From Nonomuraea jiangxiensis (GTDB taxonomy: Bacteria; Actinomycetota; Actinomycetes; Streptosporangiales; Streptosporangiaceae): 64,000 nucleotides of DNA. This document shows, piece after piece, positions 1 to 8,473 of the stretch. The DNA lies in the NCBI RefSeq assembly GCF_900099965.1, contig NZ_FNDJ01000019.1, positions 1 through 64,000 on the forward strand. Direction: 5' to 3'. The notes under the pieces are model-generated. The model was not told where the DNA came from. It saw only the letters and a program-made list of their open reading frames with translations, and did not search any database. The number at the start of each line of letters is the position of its first letter. The first letter of the stretch is position 1. A program made the position numbers and the translations under genes.

Positions 1-922
1 CGGCGTCGACCCCGAGCTTCTTGTTGATCTTGTAGCGGCCCACCTTGGCCAGGTCGTACCGCTTGGCGTTGAAGTACAGATTCTCCAGCAGCGTCTGCGC
101 CGACTCCTTGGTCGGCGGCTCACCGGGCCGCAACTTGCGGTAGATGTCCAGCAGCGCGTCATCCTGGCCGGCCGTGTGATCCTTCTCCAGGGTCGCCCGC
201 ATCGACTCGTACTGGCCGAACCGCTCGAGAATCTGCTCGCTCGTCCAGCCCAGCGCCTTCAGCAGCACCGTGACGGCCTGCTTGCGCTTACGGTCGATAC
301 GCACACCGACGCTGTCACGCTTGTCGATCTCGAACTCCAGCCAGGCCCCCCGCGACGGGATGACCTTGCACCCGTACAGGTCCTTGTCGGAGGTCTTGTC
401 GACCGTGCGCTCGAAGTACACACCCGGCGAACGGACCAACTGCGAGACCACGACACGCTCGGTGCCGTTGACGATGAACGTGCCCTTCGGCGTCATGAGC
501 GGGAAGTCCCCCATGAACACCGTCTGGCTCTTGATCTCACCCGTGGCGTTATTGATGAACTCCGCCGTCACGAACATCGGGGCGGAGAAGGTCATGTCCT
601 TGTCTTTGCACTCATCGACTGAGTATTTCGGCGGCTCGAACCGGTGGTCGCGGAACGACAAGGACATGGTCCCCGAGAAGTCCTCGATCGGACTGATCTC
701 TTCGAAGATCTCTTCGAGGCCCGACTGGGTCGGGACGTCCTTGCGCCCGGCCTGGCGAGCCGCCTCTACCCGGCCCTTCCACTTCTCGTTGCCGAGCAAC
801 CAGTCGAACGACTCGGTCTGCAGGGCGAGAAGGTCAGGAACTTCGAGGGGCTCCTGGATGCGCGAGAAAGACACACGACGGGGACCGGCTGGTACTGCTG
901 AGGCGTTGCGCGAGGCTGCCAA
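1..922 (-). CDS. rpoB: RNA polymerase beta subunit, N-terminal part (cut by window edge)
   Basis: About 307 codons of the beta subunit of DNA-directed RNA polymerase, running off the left edge; rpoC should follow beyond it. The translation has the typical actinobacterial opening (AASRNAS), then [50 protein letters not shown] and [19 protein letters not shown], which form the protrusion and lobe regions. The start is taken as TTG at 922, preceded by GGAAGGAC at good spacing. TTG with the same first residues is the usual rpoB start in Streptomyces relatives. The rifampicin-resistance region lies outside the window. Confidence 0.97.
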   Translation of the reverse strand, partial: MAASRNASAVPAGPRRVSFSRIQEPLEVPDLLALQTESFDWLLGNEKWKGRVEAARQAGRKDVPTQSGLEEIFEEISPIEDFSGTMSLSFRDHRFEPPKYSVDECKDKDMTFSAPMFVTAEFINNATGEIKSQTVFMGDFPLMTPKGTFIVNGTERVVVSQLVRSPGVYFERTVDKTSDKDLYGCKVIPSRGAWLEFEIDKRDSVGVRIDRKRKQAVTVLLKALGWTSEQILERFGQYESMRATLEKDHTAGQDDALLDIYRKLRPGEPPTKESAQTLLENLYFNAKRYDLAKVGRYKINKKLGVDA

Positions 923-1030
923 CGGATGTCCTTCCGAGGGATCGCGGCGGACGGGACTGCACGCACGCCGGACACCCCGGAAGTCGAAGAACTCGGGAAG
1001 CGGGACGTCGCGGACCAGGCGTGAGAGGGC

Positions 1031-1079
1031 AGCATAACTCATGCGGCAAACGAATGTCCACGTCTACACTAAATGTCAA
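1031..1079 (-). promoter_or_regulatory. Candidate rpoB promoter elements
   Basis: On the minus strand a TGGACA (1055-1060) and a TATGCT (1031-1036) lie 18 bp apart, a good sigma70-type -35/-10 pair. A second consensus -35, TTGACA (1074-1079), lies just upstream and could serve a tandem promoter. They would give an rpoB leader of roughly 100 nt. This is read from sequence only. Confidence 0.45.
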
Positions 1080-1188
1080 CCTCGATCCCGGGACCAGGAT
1101 CGCATGCCTCACCCGGCTTCGTCAATCCCGACGTGACAATTCCGGCGAATACCGGACCTATCCGGAGGATCAGCCGTTCGGCCGAGCC

Positions 1189-1211
1189 GATCATCCCTTC
1201 GGCCGATGATC
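1189..1211. repeat. Inverted repeat upstream of the TAP-like hydrolase
   Basis: Arms GATCATC (1189-1195) and GATGATC (1205-1211) are perfect 7-bp complements around a 9-bp loop. The motif TTCGGCCGA also occurs twice nearby. The repeat ends 22 bp before the ATG at 1234, so it could be an operator or a leader hairpin. No regulator is linked to it by sequence. Confidence 0.35.
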
Positions 1212-1233
1212 AGCGGGTCGAGGGCGGTGAATC

Positions 1234-2766
1234 ATGCCTCCCATGATGCGACACCTGACGATCGTCACCGTGGCGTTCGCCGTGACCCTGGCGTCGGCGG
1301 CGACCCCCGCACCGGCCGGGGGCGGGTCGGCCACGGTCCGGGCCCCCGCGAGAACCGCCCCGTCCACCGCCGGTATGTCCTGGCACGCCTGCGCGGACCG
1401 GCCGGGGGCCGAGTGCGGCGTGGTCTCGGTGCCGCTCGACTGGAACGCCCCGGCGGGCGCCAAGATCGAGCTGTCCGTCGTGCGGAGGCGGGCCACCGAT
1501 CCCGCCGCCCGGGTCGGCACCCTGCTCTACAACCCGGGCGGCCCCGGCGTACCGGCCGCCCTGCTGGTCCGCGACTACGCCGCCGACACCTTCTCGGCGG
1601 AGCTGCGCCGCCGCTTCGACATCGTGGGCATCGACCCGCGCGGCGTGGGCGAGAGCACTCCCGCGCTGAGGTGCACGCTGCCCGTCCACGACCCCGCGAT
1701 CAGCCGGTTCCCGGAGAGCAGGGCCGCATACGACCGGCTCGTCACCTCGAACGCGGCCGTCGGCCGCAGCTGCCTGCGGGCCACCGGCCCCCTGCTCGGG
1801 CAGCTCGACACGGCGACCGTCGCCCGCGACTTCGACGCGGTACGGGCCGCCCTCGGCGAGGCGAAGATCAGCTTCTTCGGCAAGTCGTACGGCAGCATGC
1901 TGGGGACTCGGTACGCCCGGCTGTTTCCCGGGCGCGTGCGCACGATGGCGCTGGACGGCGCCGTCGATCAGGCGATTCCCACTTCCCGGCTGGTCACCGA
2001 TGCCGCCAGGGCGGTGGAGGACTCCTTCGACCGGTTCGCCGCGTGGTGCGACCGCACCGCGACGTGCGCCCTGCACGGCCGCGACGTCGGCCAAGTGTGG
2101 GACCGCCTCGTCGCGGCGGCCGGGCGCGCGCCCATCAAGGTACGCGACGGCCGGCCGCTGACCGCCGAGGAGCTGCGTTACTCCGCCTACGCCTTCCTCA
2201 CCGCGACCCCGGAGTACGCCGGCGGCCTCGCCACCGCGATCAGCCAGGCCGAGCGGGGCGACGCCCAGCTCTTCGCGACCATGCGGGCCCAGGCGCTCGA
2301 CGATCCGGTGAGCACCGCCGCGTACCGGTCGATCCTCTGCACGGACGTCGATCCGGAGATCCGCGGCTACGGCGACGTACGCGTGCGGATGCGGCGGGTC
2401 CGTGCGGCGGCCCCGCACATGCGCGGCACGTCGGAGTTCTGGGACATGACCACAGGGTGCCTGGGCTGGCCGATCCCCCCAACCCGCACGCAACCCCGGA
2501 CCCCGGTCCGGGACGTGCCGGCGATCCTGGTGGTCGGCAACACCCACGACCCCGCCACCCCGCTCGCCTGGGCGCGCAGCCTCTCGGCCCGCATCGAGGG
2601 CGCGGGACTGCTGACCAACGACGGCGACGGCCACACCGCCTACCTGAGGTCGGCCTGCGCCACGGAGCACATCGACACCTACCTGGTCACCGGCACGTTG
2701 CCGCCCACCGGCACGACCTGCCCCGCCACCCCGCCCGGCCCGCCGGCGTCGCGGGCGAGGACTTGA
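1234..2766 (+). CDS. Secreted alpha/beta hydrolase, TAP-like peptidase (tripeptidyl aminopeptidase type)
   Basis: 510 residues. An N-terminal hydrophobic stretch (about 7-25) looks like a Sec signal peptide. The body is an alpha/beta hydrolase of the SlpD/SlpE and tripeptidyl-aminopeptidase family: YNPGGPGVPA oxyanion region, DPRGVGES, nucleophile in GKSYGSMLG, acid in NTHDPATP and histidine in GDGHTAYL near the C-terminus, the TAP-like domain. It should release short peptides outside the cell. Four or more cysteines in the mature region are usual for this family. The gene stands alone and is followed after about 40 bp by a TetR regulator on the same strand. The exact substrate is unknown. 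Confidence 0.85.
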   Translation: MPPMMRHLTIVTVAFAVTLASAATPAPAGGGSATVRAPARTAPSTAGMSWHACADRPGAECGVVSVPLDWNAPAGAKIELSVVRRRATDPAARVGTLLYNPGGPGVPAALLVRDYAADTFSAELRRRFDIVGIDPRGVGESTPALRCTLPVHDPAISRFPESRAAYDRLVTSNAAVGRSCLRATGPLLGQLDTATVARDFDAVRAALGEAKISFFGKSYGSMLGTRYARLFPGRVRTMALDGAVDQAIPTSRLVTDAARAVEDSFDRFAAWCDRTATCALHGRDVGQVWDRLVAAAGRAPIKVRDGRPLTAEELRYSAYAFLTATPEYAGGLATAISQAERGDAQLFATMRAQALDDPVSTAAYRSILCTDVDPEIRGYGDVRVRMRRVRAAAPHMRGTSEFWDMTTGCLGWPIPPTRTQPRTPVRDVPAILVVGNTHDPATPLAWARSLSARIEGAGLLTNDGDGHTAYLRSACATEHIDTYLVTGTLPPTGTTCPATPPGPPASRART

Positions 2767-2807
2767 ACGATGTGTAAGTGCCATCCGGGGTGTCCTATCG
2801 TGGGCGC

Positions 2808-3530
2808 ATGCCCCGCGACACGCTGACCCGCGAACAGATCGTCCGCGCCGCCATCGAACTGCTGGACGCCGAGGGTCTGGACGGTCTCAACATGCGCGCG
2901 CTGGGCAAGCGGCTGGGCTCCGCGGCCACCGCGGTCTACTGGCACGTGGGCAGCAAGGACAATCTCATCTCCCTGGCCGGCGACGAGTTGTGGCACGAGA
3001 TCGCGCTGCCCGACCCGGCCACGGTCGGCTGGCGGGCCTCCGCCACGTCCATGGCCACCGACCTGCACGCGATGCTCAACCGCCACCCCTGGCTGGTGCA
3101 GTCACTCGGATCCTTCGTGATGTTCGGCCCCGGCAAGGCCCGCTATGACGATCACCACCTCGGTGTCTACGAGGCGGCCGGATTCACCGGGGCGCGGGCC
3201 GACCAGGCGGCGGGGGCCGTCTTCACGTTCGTGCTCGGCAGCGCCCTGGGCCCGGCCGCGGAGGCCGCGCTCACCAGGAAGCTCAGCCGCGAGGGCGGCG
3301 ACGCGGAGGAGCGGATGCGTGACGGCATGGCGCAGGCCATGGAGATCGCGGAGCGGTTCCCGCGCCTGCGCGCCCGCCTCGGCACCACCGCCGCCACCGA
3401 CTACGCCGCGGCGCCCGACAACAGCTTCGAGTTCGGCCTGCGAGCCATCCTCGACGGCATGGAGGCCCAGCTGATGGCCCCCCATCCGCCGTCCGGCCAG
3501 AACACCGGCCACCCCACACCCACGCCATAG
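2808..3530 (+). CDS. TetR family transcriptional regulator (tetracycline-repressor C-terminal type)
   Basis: 240 residues. The N-terminal helix-turn-helix (about 8-55) reads LTREQIVRAAIELLDAEG, then LNMRALGKRLGSAATAVYWHVGSKDNLI, the classic TetR recognition-helix pattern. The C-terminal half matches the TetR_C class of ligand-binding domains. The start is ATG at 2808 rather than the in-frame GTG or ATG further upstream, because the conserved domain begins right after it and no ribosome-binding site is seen further up. The transcript may be leaderless. No efflux pump is adjacent, so the target is unknown; the upstream peptidase is one candidate. Confidence 0.85.
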   Translation: MPRDTLTREQIVRAAIELLDAEGLDGLNMRALGKRLGSAATAVYWHVGSKDNLISLAGDELWHEIALPDPATVGWRASATSMATDLHAMLNRHPWLVQSLGSFVMFGPGKARYDDHHLGVYEAAGFTGARADQAAGAVFTFVLGSALGPAAEAALTRKLSREGGDAEERMRDGMAQAMEIAERFPRLRARLGTTAATDYAAAPDNSFEFGLRAILDGMEAQLMAPHPPSGQNTGHPTPTP

Positions 3531-3593
3531 CCGCAACGGACACGCCGCACCACCCCTGCCTCAGCACCGATCTTCGGTGAGGCCCGCCCCTTC

Positions 3594-3599
3594 TAAACT
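3594..3599 (+). promoter_or_regulatory. -10 box for a leaderless transcript
   Basis: TAAACT lies 7 bp before the ATG at 3607, so transcription would start at or next to the start codon, and no ribosome-binding site is present. The same layout recurs before several other genes in the window. Confidence 0.4.
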
Positions 3600-3606
3600 C
3601 GGACGC

Positions 3607-4548
3607 ATGGACGAGTTACGGGGACATGCGGCGACATGGCGGTTCGACAGCGAGAAGGTGGTCATTCACTACGACTCCCGATGGCGTACGCACCCGCTGC
3701 TGAAGATCCTCGCCCATTGCGAGATCCCCGTGGCCGCCATCGCGTCGGTGGACTTCGTCGCCGGTCAGAAGAAGGGCTGGCGGCTCCGGTTGCGGCTGCG
3801 CGAGCGCGCCGACCCGTACGCCGCCGTCGGGGCGCTGCTGCCCGAGAAGGGACAGCCGTTCCTGCTGACCGGCAGGCCCGACACGGAGCTCGTCGCCGAG
3901 TACCAGGCCGACCAGCTCAGGCTCGCGGTCGAGGCCGCCCACGGTAGCGGCCCGCTTCCCCCGGCCGAGACGTTCGCCCTCGGGCTCGTCCCGTCGCTGC
4001 CGCTGCACCTCCAGACGGAGGAGGGCACGGCCGTGTTCGACGGCCGGACCGTCCGGCTGGGGTGGTCCGACGACGCGAGCGTCCGCAAGATCAAGCAACG
4101 CCGGATGGAGTACGGGCTGGCCGACATCCGGCGGGTGGACTGGGTCCCCGAGGGGCCGGGCGCCGACAACGGCTACCTGCGGATCGTGACGCGGGAGGTG
4201 GAGGCCGGCGCCAAGCCGTTCAAGCCGACCAAGGACTTCGCCTGCTTGACCACCGAGAGCGGGAAGGAGGAGGCCTGGGCGCTGGTCATGGCCGCGACCG
4301 TGACGGCGCATCTGTGGGTGGCGCCGGACCAGCCGGTGGAGCGGCCCCAGCTCACCGCCGCCCCGCAGGACGCATCGCCGGGTCAGACCGTACCCGGGCA
4401 GGACGGGTCACCGGGCCGGACCGTACCGGCGCAGGACTCCGCGACCGTCTACGACCTGATCCGCGAGCTCGGGCGCCTGCACGCGGAGGGGTTGCTCACC
4501 GATGAGGAGTTCACGGCGAAGAAGGCCGAACTGCTGGCCCGGTTGTGA
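3607..4548 (+). CDS. DUF4429 domain protein with C-terminal SHOCT domain
   Basis: 313 residues. Residues 1-240 match the DUF4429 type (ATWRFDSEKVVIHYD near the start, a second similar unit starting about residue 135), a PH-like beta-rich fold found in actinomycetes. A Pro/Gln/Gly-rich linker with a repeated element (SPGQTVPGQD, SPGRTVPAQD) leads to a C-terminal SHOCT motif (YDLIRELGRLHAEGLLTDEEF). SHOCT helices are usually oligomerisation or membrane-stress elements. No signal peptide is seen. The function is unknown. The start at 3607 fits the leaderless -10 box immediately upstream. Confidence 0.75.
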   Translation: MDELRGHAATWRFDSEKVVIHYDSRWRTHPLLKILAHCEIPVAAIASVDFVAGQKKGWRLRLRLRERADPYAAVGALLPEKGQPFLLTGRPDTELVAEYQADQLRLAVEAAHGSGPLPPAETFALGLVPSLPLHLQTEEGTAVFDGRTVRLGWSDDASVRKIKQRRMEYGLADIRRVDWVPEGPGADNGYLRIVTREVEAGAKPFKPTKDFACLTTESGKEEAWALVMAATVTAHLWVAPDQPVERPQLTAAPQDASPGQTVPGQDGSPGRTVPAQDSATVYDLIRELGRLHAEGLLTDEEFTAKKAELLARL

Positions 4549-4603
4549 GCCGGCGACCGCCAGAACCAAGGCGCGCGTCCTCTGTCGGGGTTAGGGTCGC
4601 CGG

Positions 4604-5527
4604 ATGGTCCCTCATCGCATGCCGGTCGCCGAGGTGGACGTCTCCCCGGAGCTCGTACGGCGGCTTCTGACTATCCAGCACCCCGACCTGGCCCACCTCC
4701 CCCTCGAAGTGATGGCCAACGGATGGGACAACGTCATGTGCCGGATCGGCGACACGCTGGTGGCCCGGCTGCCCCGGCGCGAGGTGGCCACCACCCTGCT
4801 CGTCCACGAACAGCGCTGGCTCCCGGTCCTCGGGCCCCGGCTGCCGCTGCCTGTTCCCGCCCCCGTACGGATGGGACGGCCGGACGCCGGCTACCCGTGG
4901 CCGTGGAGCGTCGTCCCGTTCCTGCCCGGGCGGACAGCCGCCCACAACCCGCCGGCCGACCCGGAGGAGGCCGCGGCCGGCCTGGGCAGGTTTCTCGCCG
5001 CCCTGCACACTCCCGCCCCGCCGGACGCCCCGGCCAACCCCCACCGCGGCATCCCGCTCGCGGACCGCACCGCGACGGTCACCGCGAACCTGAGTGTCCT
5101 GGGCGACCTGGTCGACCACCGGGCCGTGACGCGGGTGTGGGAGCCCGCGGTCGCGGCGCCGGCGTGGCCCGGCCCCCCGGTGTGGCTGCACGGCGATCTC
5201 CACCCCGGCAACATCCTGGTCCATCACGGCCGGATCAGCGGCGTGATCGACTTCGGCGACATCACCTCCGGTGATCCCGCCACCGACCTGTCCGTGGCCT
5301 GGATGCTCCTGCCCGCCGGATGCCACGACGCCTTCCAGCACGCCTACGGGACGGCGGCCGGGCACCCGCCGGACGACCACCTCTGGCTGCGCGCCCGCGC
5401 CTGGGCCCTCGCGCTGTCGCTCGCGTTCCTGGCCAACTCGGCCGACCACCCGCTGATAGCGGACATAGGCCGTCGAACCCTGAACGCCGTGCTAGCGGAG
5501 GGCCGTTCGCGGGCGGGCGGGCGTTGA
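4604..5527 (+). CDS. Aminoglycoside phosphotransferase family kinase
   Basis: 307 residues of the APH/choline-kinase fold. The catalytic loop is HGDLHPGNILV (about 203-213) and the metal-binding motif is VIDFGDITSGDPATDL (about 220-235). The N-lobe has GWDNVMCRIGDTLVARLPRR. Such proteins phosphorylate aminoglycosides, macrolides or small metabolites; sequence alone does not tell which. The ATG at 4604 follows TTAGGGT at leaderless spacing. It is not next to any antibiotic cluster, so a housekeeping or detoxifying role is as likely as resistance. Confidence 0.8.
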   Translation: MVPHRMPVAEVDVSPELVRRLLTIQHPDLAHLPLEVMANGWDNVMCRIGDTLVARLPRREVATTLLVHEQRWLPVLGPRLPLPVPAPVRMGRPDAGYPWPWSVVPFLPGRTAAHNPPADPEEAAAGLGRFLAALHTPAPPDAPANPHRGIPLADRTATVTANLSVLGDLVDHRAVTRVWEPAVAAPAWPGPPVWLHGDLHPGNILVHHGRISGVIDFGDITSGDPATDLSVAWMLLPAGCHDAFQHAYGTAAGHPPDDHLWLRARAWALALSLAFLANSADHPLIADIGRRTLNAVLAEGRSRAGGR

Positions 5528-5558
5528 ACCGATCACGCCTCCCCCACGTTGAGCGGGC

Positions 5559-6170
5559 ATGATGGTGCGCATACTTTCGTCGCTCGGCACGATGGCGGCC
5601 CTGTTACTGATCTCGGGCGGCCCGGCGGGCGCGTCCTCGGGCTGCTCCTGCGCAGGACTGGAGCCGCGCCGGCAGCTGGCCGCGGCGGCCGCCGTCTTCT
5701 CCGCGACCGCCACGGACGTCCGGGTGGACGAGCCGATGCTGAACGGCGGCAGCCTCACCGCCACGCTCCGCGCCGACCACGTCTACAAGGGTGCGGTCAG
5801 CACCGAGTTCCGGGTGTCCGCCAAGGCGCAGGAGGCGGCCTGCGGATATGAGTTCACCAAGGGCCGCCGTTACCTGGTGTTCGCCGGCGTGGGGGACTCG
5901 GGGCTGACCACGGGGCTGTGCGCGGGCAACAGGATCCTCCCGGCCGGGGACCAGCCGTTGCGGCTCTCCGATCGCACCCAGGGCATGCGACCGCTCACAC
6001 CCGAGCTGATCACCGTACTGGGAGAGCCCACCAAGGTCCGGCACACCGCCCAAGAACAGCCGTCCGGCCCCGGCCGTACCGATCCGGTGCTGCCGGCCGC
6101 GGCGGTGGTCGCGGTGGCGGGCGCGGTAGGGGGCATCGTCTGGGCACGCAGGAGGGCCAGGGCGCGCTGA
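5559..6170 (+). CDS. Secreted NTR/TIMP-like protein with C-terminal membrane anchor
   Basis: 203 residues. An N-terminal signal peptide (about 3-25) ends before SSGCSCAGL. The mature part has the pattern of netrin/TIMP-like bacterial proteins: a CxC near the N-terminus, VFSATATDV, VYKG, CGYEF, KGRRYLVFA, TGLCAGN. A hydrophobic helix (about 177-195) followed by RRRARAR forms a C-terminal anchor with the basic tail inside. It is probably displayed on the outer face of the membrane. The role is unknown. Either ATG (5559 or 5562) could be used. Confidence 0.7.
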   Translation: MMVRILSSLGTMAALLLISGGPAGASSGCSCAGLEPRRQLAAAAAVFSATATDVRVDEPMLNGGSLTATLRADHVYKGAVSTEFRVSAKAQEAACGYEFTKGRRYLVFAGVGDSGLTTGLCAGNRILPAGDQPLRLSDRTQGMRPLTPELITVLGEPTKVRHTAQEQPSGPGRTDPVLPAAAVVAVAGAVGGIVWARRRARAR

Positions 6171-6199
6171 CCTGCCGGGCCTGCCGAGTGGCCGCCGGG

Positions 6200-8377
6200 T
6201 CACCTCAACCCGGACGCGGCGTCGTCCCCCGATCCCCTTCGCGCCGTCTTCCCGGCCTCCCCGTCCTCCCCGTCGGGATGCCCGCGTGCGAGATGCTGCT
6301 GCAGCTCGACGTGCCGGAACTGGTAGTACGGCCCCTCCGTCCGCAGCAGGCCCAGGCGGTGGGCGTCTTCCAGGAAGTCCATGGCCCGCAGCGGCAACCT
6401 CCCCCTGGTGGCCAGCCGCGGCACCGTCAGCTTGTAGGCCAGCCAGGCGTGGTGACTGCCCAGTACGAGCCCGAACAGCAGCCCCAGCAGCAACCCGCCG
6501 CCGATCGCCACGCTCGGGTTCAGCTGCGCCCTGAGCCCGATGGCCCCGGCCATGAGCCCGACCACGAGCCCGCTGATGATCCGGATGACGGTCAGGTTCC
6601 TGTCGGCCCGCCAGGTCGAGCGCGGGGACCTCGCGCTCGACACGGTGGTGGGGTTCTCGACCCAGCGGATCAGGCTGAGCACGACCACGAACCCGATGCC
6701 GGACAGCAGGCCGATGTCCCGCGCGCCCACTATGCCGCCCTTCACCCCTCCCACCGAGCTGCCCATGAGCCAGCCGACGAGCGCCCCCAGCACTCCGACC
6801 AGCAGCCCGTCCCGCAGCACGCCCAGCAGTTGCGGGAGCCGGCCGCGAAGGTGGAAGTCGGCGTGGCCCGGCGCCTCGGTGAACCACGACCCGCTCATGA
6901 TCACGACCACCGCCGCCGACAGCAGCCCGATCACCGCGCTCGGCACCGGCATGCCCGTGAGCACCGTGAACACCACCCCGACCACGATCCCGATGGCGAT
7001 CCCTGCCCACAGCCGTATCGGGCGGCTGGGCGTGTACCGGGCCAGGTGCCACCACGCCATGTCACGCGGCTCCCCCGTCCCGCGCGAGAGCTGGTGGGAC
7101 AGGTACGTGAGCCAGCGGCCGACCTCCTCCGGCCGCCAGGCGTGCTGCGGCCGGAAGGGCTGGGCCGGGCCGTCGACCGGCGGCACGGCGTCCACCAGGG
7201 CGGGAATGAGCCGGTCGCACAGATGGTCGTGCAGTTCGGCCGGGGTGCGGCGGCCGAGCTCCAGCAGCGGTGCCGGATCCACCCGCGGCGCGATGTAGGT
7301 GGCGCGGACCAGCCACAACCCCAGCGAGGTCGAGACGACCCCGGCCAGGCCGGGGGCGGCGCCCGTGCGCAGCGCCTCCAGGACCCTGGGCCAGCCGGGA
7401 TGGATCACGGGCGGCAGGCACGCCTCCAGGTAGTCGGCCGCCGCGGCGGGGGCCATGGGCTGCGGCTCGATGACCGCGGCCGCCGTGAGAACGTCGCCGA
7501 GCCGCTCGACCGACTCGGCGAACTGCTCGGTACGGCAGGTGATGATCAGCTGGTCGGTCTCGCACATCGACCGGTTCAGCGCGCCGAGCAGGTCCGCGCG
7601 GGCGGAGTCGTGCAGTTCGTCCACCCCGTCGATGACGGGCAGCACCTCGCCGCGGGCCACCAGCGCCTCCGGGATGCCGGGGCCGAGGCCCTCCGCCCGC
7701 AGCGCGGGATAGTCCATCGCGAGGCTCTCGGCGAGCCAGTCCTGAAGCCGCGGGTGTACGCGGTCGTCCCAGCGCGAGGCCGACAGGAGCACCGGGACGG
7801 GCTCCTCCGGCTGCCGGGTATCCAGCAGTTCGAGCAGCAGCTGCACGGCCAGGGTCGTCTTCCCGGTGCCAGGACCGCCCAGGATGACCAGCCGCCGGCA
7901 GCGCAGCGCGCGGAAGTTGCGAGCCATGTCGGCGATGTGCACCTCCAGGCCGGGGAAGGCCACCGTGCCCCTGGCGATGATCTCGGGCCGGTCGACCAGC
8001 TCACGGCGCCCGGTCGAGCGCCAGGGCAGCGGCATCGGCTCGGGATCGCCGAGCGAGCGCAGGGCCGTCTCGTGGCGCCACTGCTCTGTCACCAGCCCGG
8101 CGAGGATGTCCTTGGCGGTGCCGATGTCGGTGGATGTCGGCGCGGGCGCGGGCGCGCCCCGCCCGCGCCACCAGTTCAGGAACTGCACCAGGCTGTTGCC
8201 CAGCGCCATCGCGCTCAGCACGGCTGAGAAGACCGAGACTGCTCCCACGCCCTTCCCGGGAATGCCGGGCAGTTGCGGGGCCCAGAGAAGGAATGCCGAG
8301 GAAAGGATCAGCAGCAGAACTCCCACTGCCACCCACATCCTGGCCTTGCGATTCTGCTGCGGACTCTGTCGAGACAT
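6200..8377 (-). CDS. Membrane-embedded NACHT-domain NTPase (STAND family)
   Basis: 725 residues. Two N-terminal membrane helices (about 13-31 and 43-65) precede a NACHT module with Walker A GGPGTGKTT (about 166-174), Walker B VLPVIDGVDEL and sensor LIITCRTEQF. The C-terminal half holds about six hydrophobic segments with Gly-rich helices, then a soluble tail ending in LEDAHRLGLLRTEGPYYQFRHVELQQHLA, which is typical of actinomycete NACHT proteins. STAND ATPases are signalling switches and some act in phage defence, but no known effector domain (nuclease, protease, TIR) is visible. It lies downstream of the YcaO gene on the same strand, with about 95 bp between them that looks like a separate promoter region. 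Confidence 0.8.
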   Translation of the reverse strand: MSRQSPQQNRKARMWVAVGVLLLILSSAFLLWAPQLPGIPGKGVGAVSVFSAVLSAMALGNSLVQFLNWWRGRGAPAPAPTSTDIGTAKDILAGLVTEQWRHETALRSLGDPEPMPLPWRSTGRRELVDRPEIIARGTVAFPGLEVHIADMARNFRALRCRRLVILGGPGTGKTTLAVQLLLELLDTRQPEEPVPVLLSASRWDDRVHPRLQDWLAESLAMDYPALRAEGLGPGIPEALVARGEVLPVIDGVDELHDSARADLLGALNRSMCETDQLIITCRTEQFAESVERLGDVLTAAAVIEPQPMAPAAAADYLEACLPPVIHPGWPRVLEALRTGAAPGLAGVVSTSLGLWLVRATYIAPRVDPAPLLELGRRTPAELHDHLCDRLIPALVDAVPPVDGPAQPFRPQHAWRPEEVGRWLTYLSHQLSRGTGEPRDMAWWHLARYTPSRPIRLWAGIAIGIVVGVVFTVLTGMPVPSAVIGLLSAAVVVIMSGSWFTEAPGHADFHLRGRLPQLLGVLRDGLLVGVLGALVGWLMGSSVGGVKGGIVGARDIGLLSGIGFVVVLSLIRWVENPTTVSSARSPRSTWRADRNLTVIRIISGLVVGLMAGAIGLRAQLNPSVAIGGGLLLGLLFGLVLGSHHAWLAYKLTVPRLATRGRLPLRAMDFLEDAHRLGLLRTEGPYYQFRHVELQQHLARGHPDGEDGEAGKTARRGSGDDAASGLR

Positions 8378-8473
8378 AAAGCAATTATGTCCACATTCAT
8401 CGTAAAATGGACTAAAGGCCGCCCTGGCGCGGTCGATTAACCGGAAAAATCGGTCGCCCTATCGAAAGGGCCG
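8378..8473 (-). promoter_or_regulatory. AT-richer spacer with hairpins between the YcaO and NACHT genes
   Basis: On the minus strand a short hairpin (CCGTC, 5-nt loop, GACGG) lies just after the YcaO stop. A GCCCT/AGGGC hairpin follows, then an AT-rich tract with GTCCA/TGGAC arms (8389-8393, 8408-8412) just before the NACHT start. Plausibly a weak terminator followed by the NACHT promoter. No single -35/-10 pair is convincing. Confidence 0.35.

Larger units (their letters stand above)
923..1233. other. Intergenic region between divergent rpoB and a secreted hydrolase
   Basis: 311 bp without a credible gene. It holds the rpoB leader and promoter elements on the minus strand and, close to the rightward gene, an inverted repeat (1189-1211). 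The short overlapping reading frames here have no conserved content or ribosome-binding site. Confidence 0.6.

Noticed and set aside
4604-5527. Antibiotic resistance determinant
   Set aside because: The APH fold is clear, but the family includes many metabolic kinases and nothing nearby points to drug resistance.
5604-7055. 483-codon antisense frame spanning the NTR-like and NACHT genes
   Set aside because: Crosses the ends of two real genes, has no domain and has shadow-type composition.
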